The notes under the pieces: model-generated | What the model was told of the DNA's origin: nothing | The model's input: only the letters and a program-made list of their open reading frames with translations | Databases searched by the model: none | Program-made: the position numbers and the translations under genes | NCBI RefSeq assembly: GCF_900070355.1 | Contig: NZ_LN849456.1 | Coordinates: forward strand, 2,894,881 to 2,958,880 | Reading direction: 5' to 3' | DNA from: Devriesea agamarum | Lineage (GTDB): Bacteria > Actinomycetota > Actinomycetes > Actinomycetales > Dermabacteraceae | Length of the DNA: 64,000 bases | In this document: piece by piece, positions 1-8,140 of the stretch | How the letters are laid out: each line of letters starts with the position of its first letter | Position numbering within the stretch: position 1 is the first letter of the stretch

Positions 1-34
1 GCCCGCCTTAGAGCTGGGTGGGGGACCGCAGTCG

Positions 35-1615
35 GTGCATATTGTGTGCATCGGTGGCGCGGGGATGTCGGCCATTGCCCGGCTCGCCGTGCAGGCGGGC
101 CTGAAGGTTAGTGGATCGGATCCACTCGAGGGGCGCTTTATCGGCCTGCTGCGGGAGGCCGGGGCCGATATCGCGATCGGCTTTCACACCGACAATGTTC
201 CCGATGACGTCGATATTTTGGCGGTTTCCTCCGCGGTGCGACCCGATAATCCCGAGGTCAAACGGGCTCATGACCTGGGTATTCCTGTTGTTCACCGGGC
301 GGCGGCGCTGGCGGGTCTGCTTGCGGGACGCCGCACCTTGATCGTGGCGGGGACCCACGGGAAGACCACCACCACGGCGATGTCGGTGATGGCTCTGCGC
401 GGGGGGATGACGGGGCAGCACCAGCCTGATTCCGACTTGTCGGGATCGCCGCATGATCCGGCGTTCGCTGTGGGGGCGGCGGTGCCAGACCTCGGACACA
501 ATGCGTACCTGGGGACAGGGCAGTTCGCGGTAATTGAAGCCGATGAATCCGATGCCTCGTTTATTGCCTACGCGCCGCAGGTGATCGTCGTCACCAACGT
601 TGAAGCTGATCACCTGGACCATTACGGCGACGAGCACACCATGCTGCGCGCTTACGATGCGCTCGTGGCCCGGCTGCCGGAAAGCGGCCACCTGGTGGTG
701 TGCATCGATGATCCCGGAGCGGCAGCGCTCGGACAGCGGGCGCAAAGCCTTGGCTGTCAGGTGGTGTCCTACGGCACCTCAGCGCAAGCTCAGTGGCGCA
801 TTCATGACATTTATGAGACGCCCCAGGGCGTATGCGCCACGGTGCAGGCCCCCGGCACCCAATCGCCGTTTACGCTCCGCTTGGCGGTTCACGGGCGCCA
901 CAATGCTCTGAATGCTGTGGGTGCGTTGGCGGGTACGGCTTTGCTCCAGCCCGAGCGTGACCTCAATGATCTTGCGGCTGGTCTTGCCCGTTTCCATGGG
1001 GCGGCACGGCGTTTTGAAGCCAAGGGGGAGAGCGGCGGGGTACGGGTGTATGACGACTATGCCCATCATCCGCGGGAGGTCGCCGCAACGATCGTGGCGG
1101 CCCGTGGGATCGTGGCCCAGCCAGATGGTCAGCCAGTGCAAGCCGGCTTGGGTTCGGCTGCGGCGAATGCGGATGTAGCGAATGCGGCTGCGGCGAATGT
1201 GGACACTGAGCGTCAGCGCGACAGCTCGGCCGGCAATTCGGCCCACGGTCGGGTGCTGGCTGTATTCCAGCCGCACTTGTTTTCTCGGACCCGCGCCTTT
1301 GCCGCGGAATTCGCGCAGGCACTCGCGCTCGCCGACAAGGCCTGGGTGCTGCCGGTGTATGCCGCACGCGAAGACATCGACGACACCGTGGATGCGAGCA
1401 CGATTACCCAAGCGCTGCCGGGTGCAGTGGAGGGCTTGGTGGCGCTGACACGCCGTGAGGACCTTCCCGCGCTGGTCGCTGAGGTGGCGAGGCCCGGAGA
1501 TGTGCTGTTGATGATGGGTGCCGGCGATATTACTGATGACACCGAACCTGTTCTTGCGGCACTGGGGCGCGCAGCTGCGCAGCGTGCTCCCGAGGGCGGA
1601 GGGTCGCGGCGGTGA
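35..1615 (+). CDS. murC: UDP-N-acetylmuramate--L-alanine ligase MurC
   Basis: Cytoplasmic Mur ligase that adds L-alanine to UDP-MurNAc in peptidoglycan precursor synthesis. The N-terminal Rossmann motif (GGAGMS, about residue 8), the ATP loop GTHGKTTTT (about 107-115), the EADES and VEADHLDHYG segments and the C-terminal HPREV and QPHLFSRTR motifs are all visible. The start is the first GTG after the left window edge. The frame stays open to base 2, so the true start may lie outside. An Ala/Asn/Asp-rich stretch (about residues 365-400) between the HPREV helix and the QPHLFSRTR strand is not normal for MurC and carries a 30-bp nucleotide duplication. A second, shorter insert sits around residues 127-140. 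The stop overlaps the ftsQ start, so the two are translationally coupled. Identity is certain; the start is less so. Confidence 0.93.
   Translation: MHIVCIGGAGMSAIARLAVQAGLKVSGSDPLEGRFIGLLREAGADIAIGFHTDNVPDDVDILAVSSAVRPDNPEVKRAHDLGIPVVHRAAALAGLLAGRRTLIVAGTHGKTTTTAMSVMALRGGMTGQHQPDSDLSGSPHDPAFAVGAAVPDLGHNAYLGTGQFAVIEADESDASFIAYAPQVIVVTNVEADHLDHYGDEHTMLRAYDALVARLPESGHLVVCIDDPGAAALGQRAQSLGCQVVSYGTSAQAQWRIHDIYETPQGVCATVQAPGTQSPFTLRLAVHGRHNALNAVGALAGTALLQPERDLNDLAAGLARFHGAARRFEAKGESGGVRVYDDYAHHPREVAATIVAARGIVAQPDGQPVQAGLGSAAANADVANAAAANVDTERQRDSSAGNSAHGRVLAVFQPHLFSRTRAFAAEFAQALALADKAWVLPVYAAREDIDDTVDASTITQALPGAVEGLVALTRREDLPALVAEVARPGDVLLMMGAGDITDDTEPVLAALGRAAAQRAPEGGGSRR
1156..1199 (+). repeat. 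30-bp in-frame duplication inside murC
   Basis: The 14-mer GGCTGCGGCGAATG occurs at 1156 and again exactly 30 bases later at 1186, with GCGAATGCG also repeated between them. It encodes the AAANADVANAAAANVD-type insert of MurC. The period is a multiple of three, so the reading frame is kept. Confidence 0.75.
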
Positions 1616-2985
1616 CACCGCGCAGGCCTCCTGCCCCTCGGGTCCCGCGGGCGAGCAGCGGACAGCCACCGAGCGGTGGAAAACCATCGAGCAGTGGAAA
1701 CTCTTCGAGCGGTGGAAATTCGCCGGGCAGTCGAAATCTCAGGGCCAACGGCAAGCCCATCGCGGCGGGTAGTTCTCGCGGGCGAGGGAAGCCCCCGGCT
1801 CAGATGGATCCGGCCACCGGGAAACCCTCTTCGAGCAGGAGCACGTCACAGCCTCCAGCGGCCCCGACGGTGCCACCGCGGCGAATTATGGCACAGGGGC
1901 GCGACGCGTCTGCTCTGGGGACGAGGCAACCCGGATCGGTCAGACCGTCTCGTTGGCCGAAGCGTGCGGCGAACGCGGCGGGAGGTGCGCGCGGTTCCGG
2001 CGGGGATGGGGTGCACAATCCCGACCCGGGCAAAGAACTTAACCCCAGCCCGGGTAGTGCTCGTAAACCCGGCGCAGGTGCCGGTGCGAGCGGTGCCCGC
2101 GTGGTACAGGCTGGTGACCGTTTTGGTGCCCGAACCCCGGCGCGCAGGGGTGGCGCGGCGAAAAAAGCGGTACGAAAGACAGATGCGCGTGCGGTGACCT
2201 TGGCCGCAGGAGGTCGGCGAAAAGCTCGCAGCGCCGATCCTGGGGGCACCGAACAGGGGCTGTTCCGCCGGATCCTTTGGGGGAAAAAATCCTGGCGGCG
2301 TGGCCGACGGATTGCGACGCTCAGCGCGATCGGTGTTCTGATCGTGGTGGGGATTTTGTTTGCCCTCGCACTGTTTTTGCCAGCGCTGTCGGTGCAGACC
2401 ATTGAGGTCAAAGGGCGCACGTATGTGAGTTCCGGCAGCGTCGAGAAGGCATTGTCTGGGACGAAAGGAAGTCCGCTTCTGTTCGTCAATACCGGCGCTT
2501 TGGATAAAAGTCTGGATGCCGTGCCCGGTATTCAGTCGGCGACGGTGGTGCGCAAGTGGCCTTCCACGCTGGTGGTGACGGTGAAGGAAAGGACACCTCT
2601 GGCGATCATTAGCGAGCCCGGCGGAGCCACCAAGGTTGTAGATGCTGAAGGGGTGACCTTGCCGGTTGATCCCGGTTCACAAGAAGGACTAGTTCCCCTG
2701 ACCGTGGGGCAGGGTTCCCAGGATCCCAATGCCGCAGTGGAGACGATGCTGAGCACTTTGGCGTCGATGCCCCAGGACTTGCGGGGGCGGATCTCTGATA
2801 TTGCCGCGACCTCACGCGATGATGTGTCTTTTACGATTCGTGCCAATGAGAACGAAACTAAGCGCGTGATCTGGGGAAATGCGAGTGATGGGCCGTTGAA
2901 GTCGCGGGTGCTCACGGTTTTGCTCGGGCAACCGGGCGGAACTATTGATGTCTCCTCGCCGACCGCCCCGGTGACGCATCCGTAG
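1612..2985 (+). CDS. ftsQ: Cell division protein FtsQ (POTRA domain), long low-complexity N-terminus
   Basis: Divisome bitopic membrane protein that links the FtsB/FtsL complex to the septum. About 230 cytoplasmic residues rich in Ser, Gly, Pro, Arg and Lys come first. One membrane segment follows at about 236-257 (IATLSAIGVLIVVGILFALA), then the POTRA domain opening with VQTIEVKG and containing the RKWPSTLVVTVKER strand-helix typical of FtsQ. The GTG start overlaps the murC stop (GTGA). At 457 aa it is much longer than usual (about 250-310), all of the excess being in the cytoplasmic tail. Seven degenerate 18-bp units build residues 20-61. The last 32 bases of the gene are duplicated 1.6 kb downstream. 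Confidence 0.9.
   Translation: MTPRRPPAPRVPRASSGQPPSGGKPSSSGNSSSGGNSPGSRNLRANGKPIAAGSSRGRGKPPAQMDPATGKPSSSRSTSQPPAAPTVPPRRIMAQGRDASALGTRQPGSVRPSRWPKRAANAAGGARGSGGDGVHNPDPGKELNPSPGSARKPGAGAGASGARVVQAGDRFGARTPARRGGAAKKAVRKTDARAVTLAAGGRRKARSADPGGTEQGLFRRILWGKKSWRRGRRIATLSAIGVLIVVGILFALALFLPALSVQTIEVKGRTYVSSGSVEKALSGTKGSPLLFVNTGALDKSLDAVPGIQSATVVRKWPSTLVVTVKERTPLAIISEPGGATKVVDAEGVTLPVDPGSQEGLVPLTVGQGSQDPNAAVETMLSTLASMPQDLRGRISDIAATSRDDVSFTIRANENETKRVIWGNASDGPLKSRVLTVLLGQPGGTIDVSSPTAPVTHP
1669..1794 (+). repeat. 18-bp tandem array encoding hexapeptides in FtsQ tail
   Basis: Seven consecutive 18-base units in frame with ftsQ. The best conserved are the first three (PSGGKP, SSSGNS, SSGGNS, built on AGCNGTGGAAA), with progressive decay afterwards (RANGKP, RGRGKP). 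Frame-preserving minisatellite. Confidence 0.7.
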
Positions 2986-3004
2986 CCGTGGTTCGCCGCT
3001 GGCG
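2954..3004 (+). repeat. Direct repeat, copy 1 (ftsQ 3' end)
   Basis: A 51-base segment covering the last codons and stop of ftsQ plus 19 bases beyond. It recurs at 4581-4631 with only two mismatches. The native copy is this one, because it completes ftsQ. Confidence 0.9.
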
Positions 3005-3175
3005 AGGGACACGATGTGACTTTGATTGGAAGGTGGCGCTCTCTTCGCGACGGCTGTGGCGTCCTATCCCGCGCTTGGCCGGCGCAAAGTTGCTCCGTAC
3101 CGGGCCTAATGCAGCTAGCCGCTGAACCGTGATGGCCTGTACCGATCTCGTCTAGAAACCCCGGAGGGATCTCCC

Positions 3176-3364
3176 TTGCCCGAGACGTTTTGGTGGTGGA
3201 CCCTGGAATCGTGGCAGCTCAGGAGGCGCGGACGAGCCCTGGACAGCCTGACTGTTCGTAATGCTCTGCCTCGTCCCGGTTCGTATTTCGATTTGGCACT
3301 GTATGTACGTCTTCGTCGCAGAACGCCTTCCCTAGTTCTTCCAAGGAGTCTTTATGACGATTGA
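3176..3364 (+). CDS. Possible short ORF or Trp-rich leader peptide
   Basis: Not recognised. A TTG codon lies 7-8 bases after a good Shine-Dalgarno stretch (GGAGGGA, 3163-3169). It opens a 62-codon frame that starts MPETFWWWTLESWQ, with three consecutive Trp codons and a fourth five codons later, and ends just inside the next gene's start (overlap 11 bases). Actinobacterial trp attenuator leader peptides also contain a WWW run, but those are much shorter and no trp gene follows here. It may be a translational coupling leader for the downstream ATPase gene, or chance. The rest of the 3005-3353 interval shows no other feature. Confidence 0.25.
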   Translation: MPETFWWWTLESWQLRRRGRALDSLTVRNALPRPGSYFDLALYVRLRRRTPSLVLPRSLYDD

Positions 3365-4487
3365 GCAGACTGGACAGACTTCTAAGCTGCCAGATCTCGC
3401 CCATGATTCGCTTCCTGTGCTATGGCTCTGCGGGGCCCCGGGAGCGGGCAAGTCGACAGTTGCTTGGGAGTTGTTCATAAAGCATGCAAATGAGCAGGTT
3501 GCGTATGTAGACATCGATCAGCTGAAGATATTTGCTCCGGGCTCTGGAGAGTCTTTCGCGCTAGCCATAATGAATTTCGGCACGCTCGTCGATATCCACC
3601 GTGAACTTGGAACACAGGCCTTGATTGTGTCAGGTGTCATCGACCCTGAGCAGATGTCGTTCCTTGAGGCCGGGATCAGTGGCAGAGCTAATGTGACTTG
3701 GTGTCTAGTCGATGCTGACGACGCTAGACTCCGCTGTCGTATTCGAGAGCGGGACTGGCCGGAGCAGCTGGTTGACCTGGTGATCGCCGAAGCTCGCGCA
3801 TGGCGCGGCATGCGCCACATCGCGAGAGTAGATACCACTTCCACGACTCCCGCAGAGGCCGGGAAAGACGTCGAAGGGCTCATTGCTCTGCGACCCGCTA
3901 CTGGGCCCGAGTCATGTCTGCGGCGTGGTGCAATGGGTAGCAGTGACCTCGTCGTCATTTATGGACCGCGAGCGGTGGGCAAGTCTACGATCTCCTGGGG
4001 CTTATTTGAGAACTGTGTCAACCGAGGTGAGCCGACCGGATACTTGGATGCAGATCAGCTCGGATTCATCCACGCCGATGAGGTGATTCGTGATCGGCTG
4101 ATTTGTCTCGCCGTCGTATCCATTGCGCAGAATTTCAGGAAAGCTGGCGCTACCTGCACCATAGTCAACGGCAATCTATCGTGGAACCTGATCGCGACTT
4201 TAGAAGACAATCAAACAATGCTGGTGTATCTGGATGCATCCCATGAGGTGCTCGTCGAACGCATAGCGGCTCGGAACGCTGGTGATTATGCCCGTCTGGC
4301 AGGTGATGACCTAAGCGGTGCCTCCGATGAGACTCGCGCAATGGTGCTCGAGCAAGCTCAACGACAACGCGAAGAATACGCTAGGGCTGCCGCGTCTGCT
4401 CACAGAATCAACGTCACCACTACTGACACCAACGCCCACGTGGGGGCTCTCATCGGACTGCTCTTGGGCCCCCGAGCTCGCCCATAG
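3354..4487 (+). CDS. Twin P-loop AAA/kinase-like ATP-binding protein
   Basis: Cytoplasmic nucleotide-binding protein of 377 aa made of two homologous P-loop kinase-like halves. Half 1 has the Walker A GAPGAGKST (about residues 25-33) followed by VAWELF and YVDIDQL. Half 2 has GPRAVGKST (about 204-212) followed by ISWGLF and YLDADQLGF. The shared (V/I)xWxLF...Y(V/L)D(I/A)DQL pattern shows an internal duplication. Small AAA-like proteins with WLCGxPGxGKST motifs are common orphan genes in actinobacteria; their substrate is unknown. The SD AAGGAG lies before the ATG. It sits alone in a segment bounded by a 51-bp duplication of the ftsQ end, which suggests acquisition into the division cluster. 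Substrate and role are not known. Confidence 0.8.
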   Translation: MTIEQTGQTSKLPDLAHDSLPVLWLCGAPGAGKSTVAWELFIKHANEQVAYVDIDQLKIFAPGSGESFALAIMNFGTLVDIHRELGTQALIVSGVIDPEQMSFLEAGISGRANVTWCLVDADDARLRCRIRERDWPEQLVDLVIAEARAWRGMRHIARVDTTSTTPAEAGKDVEGLIALRPATGPESCLRRGAMGSSDLVVIYGPRAVGKSTISWGLFENCVNRGEPTGYLDADQLGFIHADEVIRDRLICLAVVSIAQNFRKAGATCTIVNGNLSWNLIATLEDNQTMLVYLDASHEVLVERIAARNAGDYARLAGDDLSGASDETRAMVLEQAQRQREEYARAAASAHRINVTTTDTNAHVGALIGLLLGPRARP

Positions 4488-4580
4488 CTGGCCTCCCACA
4501 GGAGGCGTCGACCACGGCGTCTGCCTGCTGGGTGATCATCGCAGGGTGTCTGGGAACGGCAAGAATACGCTGACTCGTAT

Positions 4581-4631
4581 CCTCGCCGACCGCCCTGGTG
4601 ACCCATCCGTAGCCGTGGTTCGCCGCTGGCG
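4581..4631 (+). repeat. Direct repeat, copy 2 of the ftsQ 3' end
   Basis: Matches 2954-3004 at 49 of 51 positions (C to T at 4596 and G to C at 4603). It includes the copied ftsQ stop codon context ATCCGTAGCCGTGG. It is the right boundary of the segment holding the twin P-loop gene. Confidence 0.9.
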
Positions 4632-4738
4632 GGTCGCATGCCTGAATGGGTACCACATCAAAGCCGCTGTCAGTGTCCTGGTGACCGGCTCACGTTAGCC
4701 CGTCCCCTGCAGAAGAAGCCATGTAATGATTACATTTG

Positions 4739-4778
4739 GTGCAAGGGTGCAAGGGTGCAAGGGTGCAAGGGTGCAAGG
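4739..4778 (+). repeat. 8-bp tandem repeat before ftsZ
   Basis: Four perfect head-to-tail copies of GCAAGGGT plus a partial fifth, directly after GTAATGATTAC. It lies about 220 bases before the ftsZ start. A repeat of this kind can expand or contract, which could change promoter spacing or leader length for ftsZ. Confidence 0.85.
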
Positions 4779-4997
4779 TGTTGGTTGCGGTACCTTGGAT
4801 TATTTCTGGATTGGGTCTCGTGATTGTTGCGACACGCGAGGGGCGTAGGTTGTTGCACCTGCATGATGCCCGCCCTAGCGTCAAAAGAAGAGATGAGCGC
4901 ACTAAACTATGAACCTCAAGTCGAGGTTTAGGGTTTGAGGCGGATGGCATTCCAGCCCCTCATCAGTATGAATACGTCGAAGAGCAAGGAAAGCGCC

Positions 4998-6296
4998 GTG
5001 GCAGGAGCCCAGAACTACCTCGCAGTCATCAAGGTTGTCGGCATCGGTGGCGGTGGTGTCAACGCTGTAAACCGAATGATTGAGTCCGGTTTGAAAGGCG
5101 TCGAGTTCATCGCTATTAACACCGATGCACAGGCTCTTCTGATGTCGGACGCCGACGTGAAGCTCGACGTTGGTAAGGAAATCACTCGAGGGCTGGGCGC
5201 AGGCGCCGACCCAGAAGTTGGGCGCAAAGCCGCAGAGGACCACGCCGAGGAAATCGAAGAGGTCCTCCGCGGCGCCGACATGGTGTTCGTTACCGCAGGT
5301 GAGGGCGGAGGAACCGGCACCGGTGGCGCCCCCGTGGTAGCCAAGATCGCCCGCAGCCTCGGCGCTCTGACTATCGGCGTAGTCACCCGGCCCTTCACCT
5401 TTGAAGGTCGCCGCCGTTCCACCCAGGCTGAATCGGGCATCGCCGCCCTGCAGTCTGAGGTCGACACCCTCATCGTGATCCCGAACGATCGTTTGCTGTC
5501 AATCGCCGACAAGCAGGTTTCCATGCTGGACGCCTTCAAGAGCGCTGACCAGGTGCTCTTGTCTGGTGTTCAGGGCATAACCGATCTGATCACGACCCCC
5601 GGCCTGATCAACCTCGACTTCGCCGACGTGAAGTCCGTGATGCAGGGCGCAGGAAGCGCCCTGATGGGGATCGGTTCCTCGCGCGGAGACGACCGTGCGC
5701 TGCAGGCCGCTGAACTTGCCGTGTCCAGCCCGCTGCTGGAAGCCAGCATCGACGGCGCTTACGGCGTGCTGCTGTCCATCCAGGGCGGCAGTGATCTCGG
5801 CCTGTACGAGGTATCCGAGGCGGCACGTCTGGTGCAGGAAGCTGCTCACCCCGATGCCAACATCATTTTCGGTGCGGTGATCGACGACGCCCTTGGAGAC
5901 GAGGTGCGAGTGACTGTGATCGCCGCCGGATTCGAGGCCGGAGGTCCGACCCGGCGCGAAGAGGTGCGGGTGCTCCCCACCCGTGCACAGCCTGCCCAGA
6001 CGACACCCCAGGTGTCCGCTCCAGCGCCTGTGTCTCCCGCTGGCCGTCACGAAGACCGTCCAGCTGCCACGCAGTGGGGTGCTGCTCAGCAGACGTTCCA
6101 TCCCTCTCAGCCCGCCCCCGCGGCTCCCGCAGGGGAGACGCAGCCGGTCAACGCGGTGCCTGCCGAGGGTGAGGCATTCGAGACGGACAACCAGCAGGCG
6201 GATCCGGCACCGGTTGCCCCGCCGCGCGTACCCCACATTGACGAACCCCGCCGCGGACGAGACGACGATCTCGACATCCCCGATTTCCTCAAGTGA
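4998..6296 (+). CDS. ftsZ: Cell division protein FtsZ
   Basis: Tubulin-like GTPase that forms the Z-ring. The N-terminal [15 protein letters not shown], the tubulin signature [10 protein letters not shown] (about residues 104-113), the NTDAQAL loop and the C-terminal tail [15 protein letters not shown], which binds SepF, are all present. The GTG start at 4998 is chosen because it follows the SD AAGGAAAG by 6 bases and gives the conserved actinobacterial opening [14 protein letters not shown]. An in-frame ATG at 4968 and the ATG at 4935 would add a non-conserved leader. 432 aa is a normal length. The linker (about 320-415) is Pro/Ala/Gln-rich. The stop overlaps the start of pgeF. Confidence 0.97.
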   Translation: MAGAQNYLAVIKVVGIGGGGVNAVNRMIESGLKGVEFIAINTDAQALLMSDADVKLDVGKEITRGLGAGADPEVGRKAAEDHAEEIEEVLRGADMVFVTAGEGGGTGTGGAPVVAKIARSLGALTIGVVTRPFTFEGRRRSTQAESGIAALQSEVDTLIVIPNDRLLSIADKQVSMLDAFKSADQVLLSGVQGITDLITTPGLINLDFADVKSVMQGAGSALMGIGSSRGDDRALQAAELAVSSPLLEASIDGAYGVLLSIQGGSDLGLYEVSEAARLVQEAAHPDANIIFGAVIDDALGDEVRVTVIAAGFEAGGPTRREEVRVLPTRAQPAQTTPQVSAPAPVSPAGRHEDRPAATQWGAAQQTFHPSQPAPAAPAGETQPVNAVPAEGEAFETDNQQADPAPVAPPRVPHIDEPRRGRDDDLDIPDFLK

Positions 6297-7063
6297 TGGC
6301 CGAGGTCTCCCGGGGTATTCGTCCCGCTCATCTCGGCCACGCTCCGGGAGACCCGACCCGCAGTTTCTTCACCACCCGATACGGTGGCGTCTCCTGCACG
6401 CCGTTTGATAGCGCGAATCTGGCCTTCCATGTGGGTGATCAGCCAGATCAGGTGAAGGTGAACCGGGATCGGCTGCGGATGTTCTGCCAGAAGCCGGTGC
6501 TGTTTGTTGACCAAGTGCATTCAGCTGATGTCTACACCGTGCCCGAGGACATTAACCTTCCAGACCTACTCGCCAGGCCCCCGGTCCACGCTGATGCGAT
6601 AGTGACCCAGCGGCGCGATATCGCGATTGCGGTGATGGTGGCCGACTGTGTTCCCGTGATCATGCGCGATGACGTGAACGGAGTGATCGGGGTAGCGCAC
6701 GCTGGGCGCCCCGGACTACTCGCCGGTGTGCTGCAAGCCTGTGTCGCAGCCATGCAGGCCTACGGAGCAGACCCGGTTGCCATGGTGGCCGCCGTCGGGC
6801 CGTCTGTATGCGGACGATGCTACGAAGTGCCAGCCGATATGCGCGAGATGGCCTGCCAGATCCTGCCGGAGTGTTGGGCTGAAACCTCGTGGAACACTCC
6901 GGCTCTGGACCTTCGCGCCGGAGCCCGCTCTGTTCTTCGGTCCCTCGGGCTGAGCGCTGAGAGCATCGATATGGCCCACCCCTGCACGATGGAAGATGAC
7001 AGGTTTTTCTCCTACCGCAGAGACGGACGGACTGGCCGCTTCGCAGGGGTCGCGGTGCGATGA
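6296..7063 (+). CDS. pgeF: Peptidoglycan editing factor PgeF (YfiH/laccase-domain family)
   Basis: Member of the YfiH/LACC1 family. E. coli PgeF removes L-Ser from misassembled UDP-MurNAc-L-Ser, and family members also act on purine nucleosides. Visible: FTTRYGGVS and NLAFHVGD near the N-terminus, the metal-site Cys in VADCVPV (about 120), AHAG (His, about 138), GPSVCGRCYEV and the C-terminal FSYRRDGxTGR. It starts at the ATG overlapping the ftsZ stop (a GTG one codon earlier is an alternative). In most actinobacteria a yggS-type PLP protein follows; here it is absent and 208 bases without a gene lead to sepF. Confidence 0.92.
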   Translation: MAEVSRGIRPAHLGHAPGDPTRSFFTTRYGGVSCTPFDSANLAFHVGDQPDQVKVNRDRLRMFCQKPVLFVDQVHSADVYTVPEDINLPDLLARPPVHADAIVTQRRDIAIAVMVADCVPVIMRDDVNGVIGVAHAGRPGLLAGVLQACVAAMQAYGADPVAMVAAVGPSVCGRCYEVPADMREMACQILPECWAETSWNTPALDLRAGARSVLRSLGLSAESIDMAHPCTMEDDRFFSYRRDGRTGRFAGVAVR

Positions 7064-7271
7064 GTACCGGTATATGGGCACAAAGGCGTCCCAGTTTGTC
7101 CCGATCGGATGATCTGTTCGCGAAATTCCCAACAGAGCTGGCGACACGCCGGGTGAAAATGTGCGGTAGGGCTCGTGGTCAGGTACGTTCTGGACAAGGA
7201 CCGTACTGCACTCCCGTGCTTCCCCAAGTCAACGACGCGTCCGATGTAACGACGAACAGGGAGACCTCACA

Positions 7272-7760
7272 ATGGCCGGCGCACTGCGCAAGACGATGGT
7301 TTACCTCGGTTTGGCCGAGGACGACGACAGGTACTACGAGCAGCCTCAAACCAGTGAGCCGCATGCGGTCTCTCCAAGGGCCCAGGAGGTCCGACACGAC
7401 CAGGAGGAGCGGGAGGCACACGTGACGCCAATCCGGAATCGACAGAATATAGCGCCGGTCCAGATGGCCAGCATCCACGACACAGCTATGCAGCGCATCA
7501 CTACAATCCATCCGCGCTCGTATAACGACGCCAAAGCGATTGGCGAGTCCTTTAGGGACGGCGTGCCGGTGATTATGAACCTGTCCGATATGGATGACGC
7601 CGACGCGAAGCGGATGGTGGACTTCTCTGCGGGTCTGGTGTTCGGGTTGCGCGGCGCTATTGAGCGTGTCACCAACAAAGTTTTCCTCCTCTCGCCAGAA
7701 CACGTCCAGATTGAGGGCGATGGCAGTGGCGAGGAGAGCAGCTTCTACAACCAGAGCTGA
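7272..7760 (+). CDS. sepF: Cell division protein SepF
   Basis: Membrane-associated FtsZ anchor that, in actinobacteria, stands in for FtsA. The N-terminal amphipathic start MAGALRKTMVYLGLAEDD is followed by a variable acidic linker. The C-terminal SepF core has the pattern IHPRSYNDAKAIGESF, VPVIMNLSDM, DAKRMVDFSAGLVFGLRG and KVFLLSP, ending at residue 162. The SD AGGGAGA lies 8 bases before the ATG. It is part of the ftsZ-pgeF-sepF-yggT-divIVA block. Confidence 0.95.
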   Translation: MAGALRKTMVYLGLAEDDDRYYEQPQTSEPHAVSPRAQEVRHDQEEREAHVTPIRNRQNIAPVQMASIHDTAMQRITTIHPRSYNDAKAIGESFRDGVPVIMNLSDMDDADAKRMVDFSAGLVFGLRGAIERVTNKVFLLSPEHVQIEGDGSGEESSFYNQS

Positions 7761-7769
7761 TCAGACACC

Positions 7770-8060
7770 ATGCAGCTGATTGTAGGCATCGCATATTTGG
7801 CGGTGCTGCTCTACATGATTGCGCTCATCACGAGGTTGGTTCTGGAATGGATTCAGGCCTATGCCCGGGACTTTAGGCCGCGTGGATTAGTGCTGATCCT
7901 GTTTGAGGTGGTCTACACCGTGACCGATCCGCCGGTTTCCCTGGCCAGGCGCTTAATTCCGCCGCTCCGGTTTGGGGGCATTGCGCTGGATCTAGGCCTC
8001 TTTATCGTGCTGATCCTGTGCTCCGTGATCCTTTCTATTCTCGGAGCGTTGGTGTCATGA
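7770..8060 (+). CDS. YggT family integral membrane protein
   Basis: 96-aa membrane protein. Two hydrophobic segments (about 2-24, YLAVLLYMIALITRLVLEW; and about 66-93, ALDLGLFIVLILCSVILSILGAL) frame the family motif VYTVTDPPVSLARRLIPPLRFGGIALDLG. YggT proteins sit next to sepF and divIVA in many Gram-positives and are thought to assist division or envelope assembly, with no firm biochemical role. It starts 9 bases after sepF. Downstream, 156 bases separate it from divIVA and carry a duplicated hairpin. Confidence 0.92.
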   Translation: MQLIVGIAYLAVLLYMIALITRLVLEWIQAYARDFRPRGLVLILFEVVYTVTDPPVSLARRLIPPLRFGGIALDLGLFIVLILCSVILSILGALVS

Positions 8061-8140
8061 CCAGCAAAGATAACCAGCTGGCTAGGTTGTGTTCCGAGAA
8101 CTGTTTCAGCTGCGCCGACATTTCGACTACGCTGATCTAT

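Larger units (their letters stand above)
4488..4997 (+). other. Intergenic region upstream of ftsZ
   Basis: About 510 bases. It holds the second copy of the ftsQ-end repeat, an 8-bp tandem array and, presumably, the ftsZ promoter. One frame around 4545-4600 reads SGNGKNTLTRILADRPG, which vaguely resembles a P-loop kinase start and could be a fragment. I see no intact gene. Confidence 0.5.

Noticed and set aside
779..1687. Minus-strand ORF of 302 codons opposite murC
   Set aside because: Complement of a conserved gene; its product shows no family motif.
2954..4631. Insertion sequence
   Set aside because: No transposase, no terminal inverted repeats and a 51-bp flanking repeat far longer than usual target duplications.
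4545..4640. Fragment of a third P-loop kinase (SGNGKNTLTRILADRPG)
   Set aside because: Only one short motif-like stretch; it merges into the duplicated ftsQ end and has no start, SD or further homology. It may be chance.
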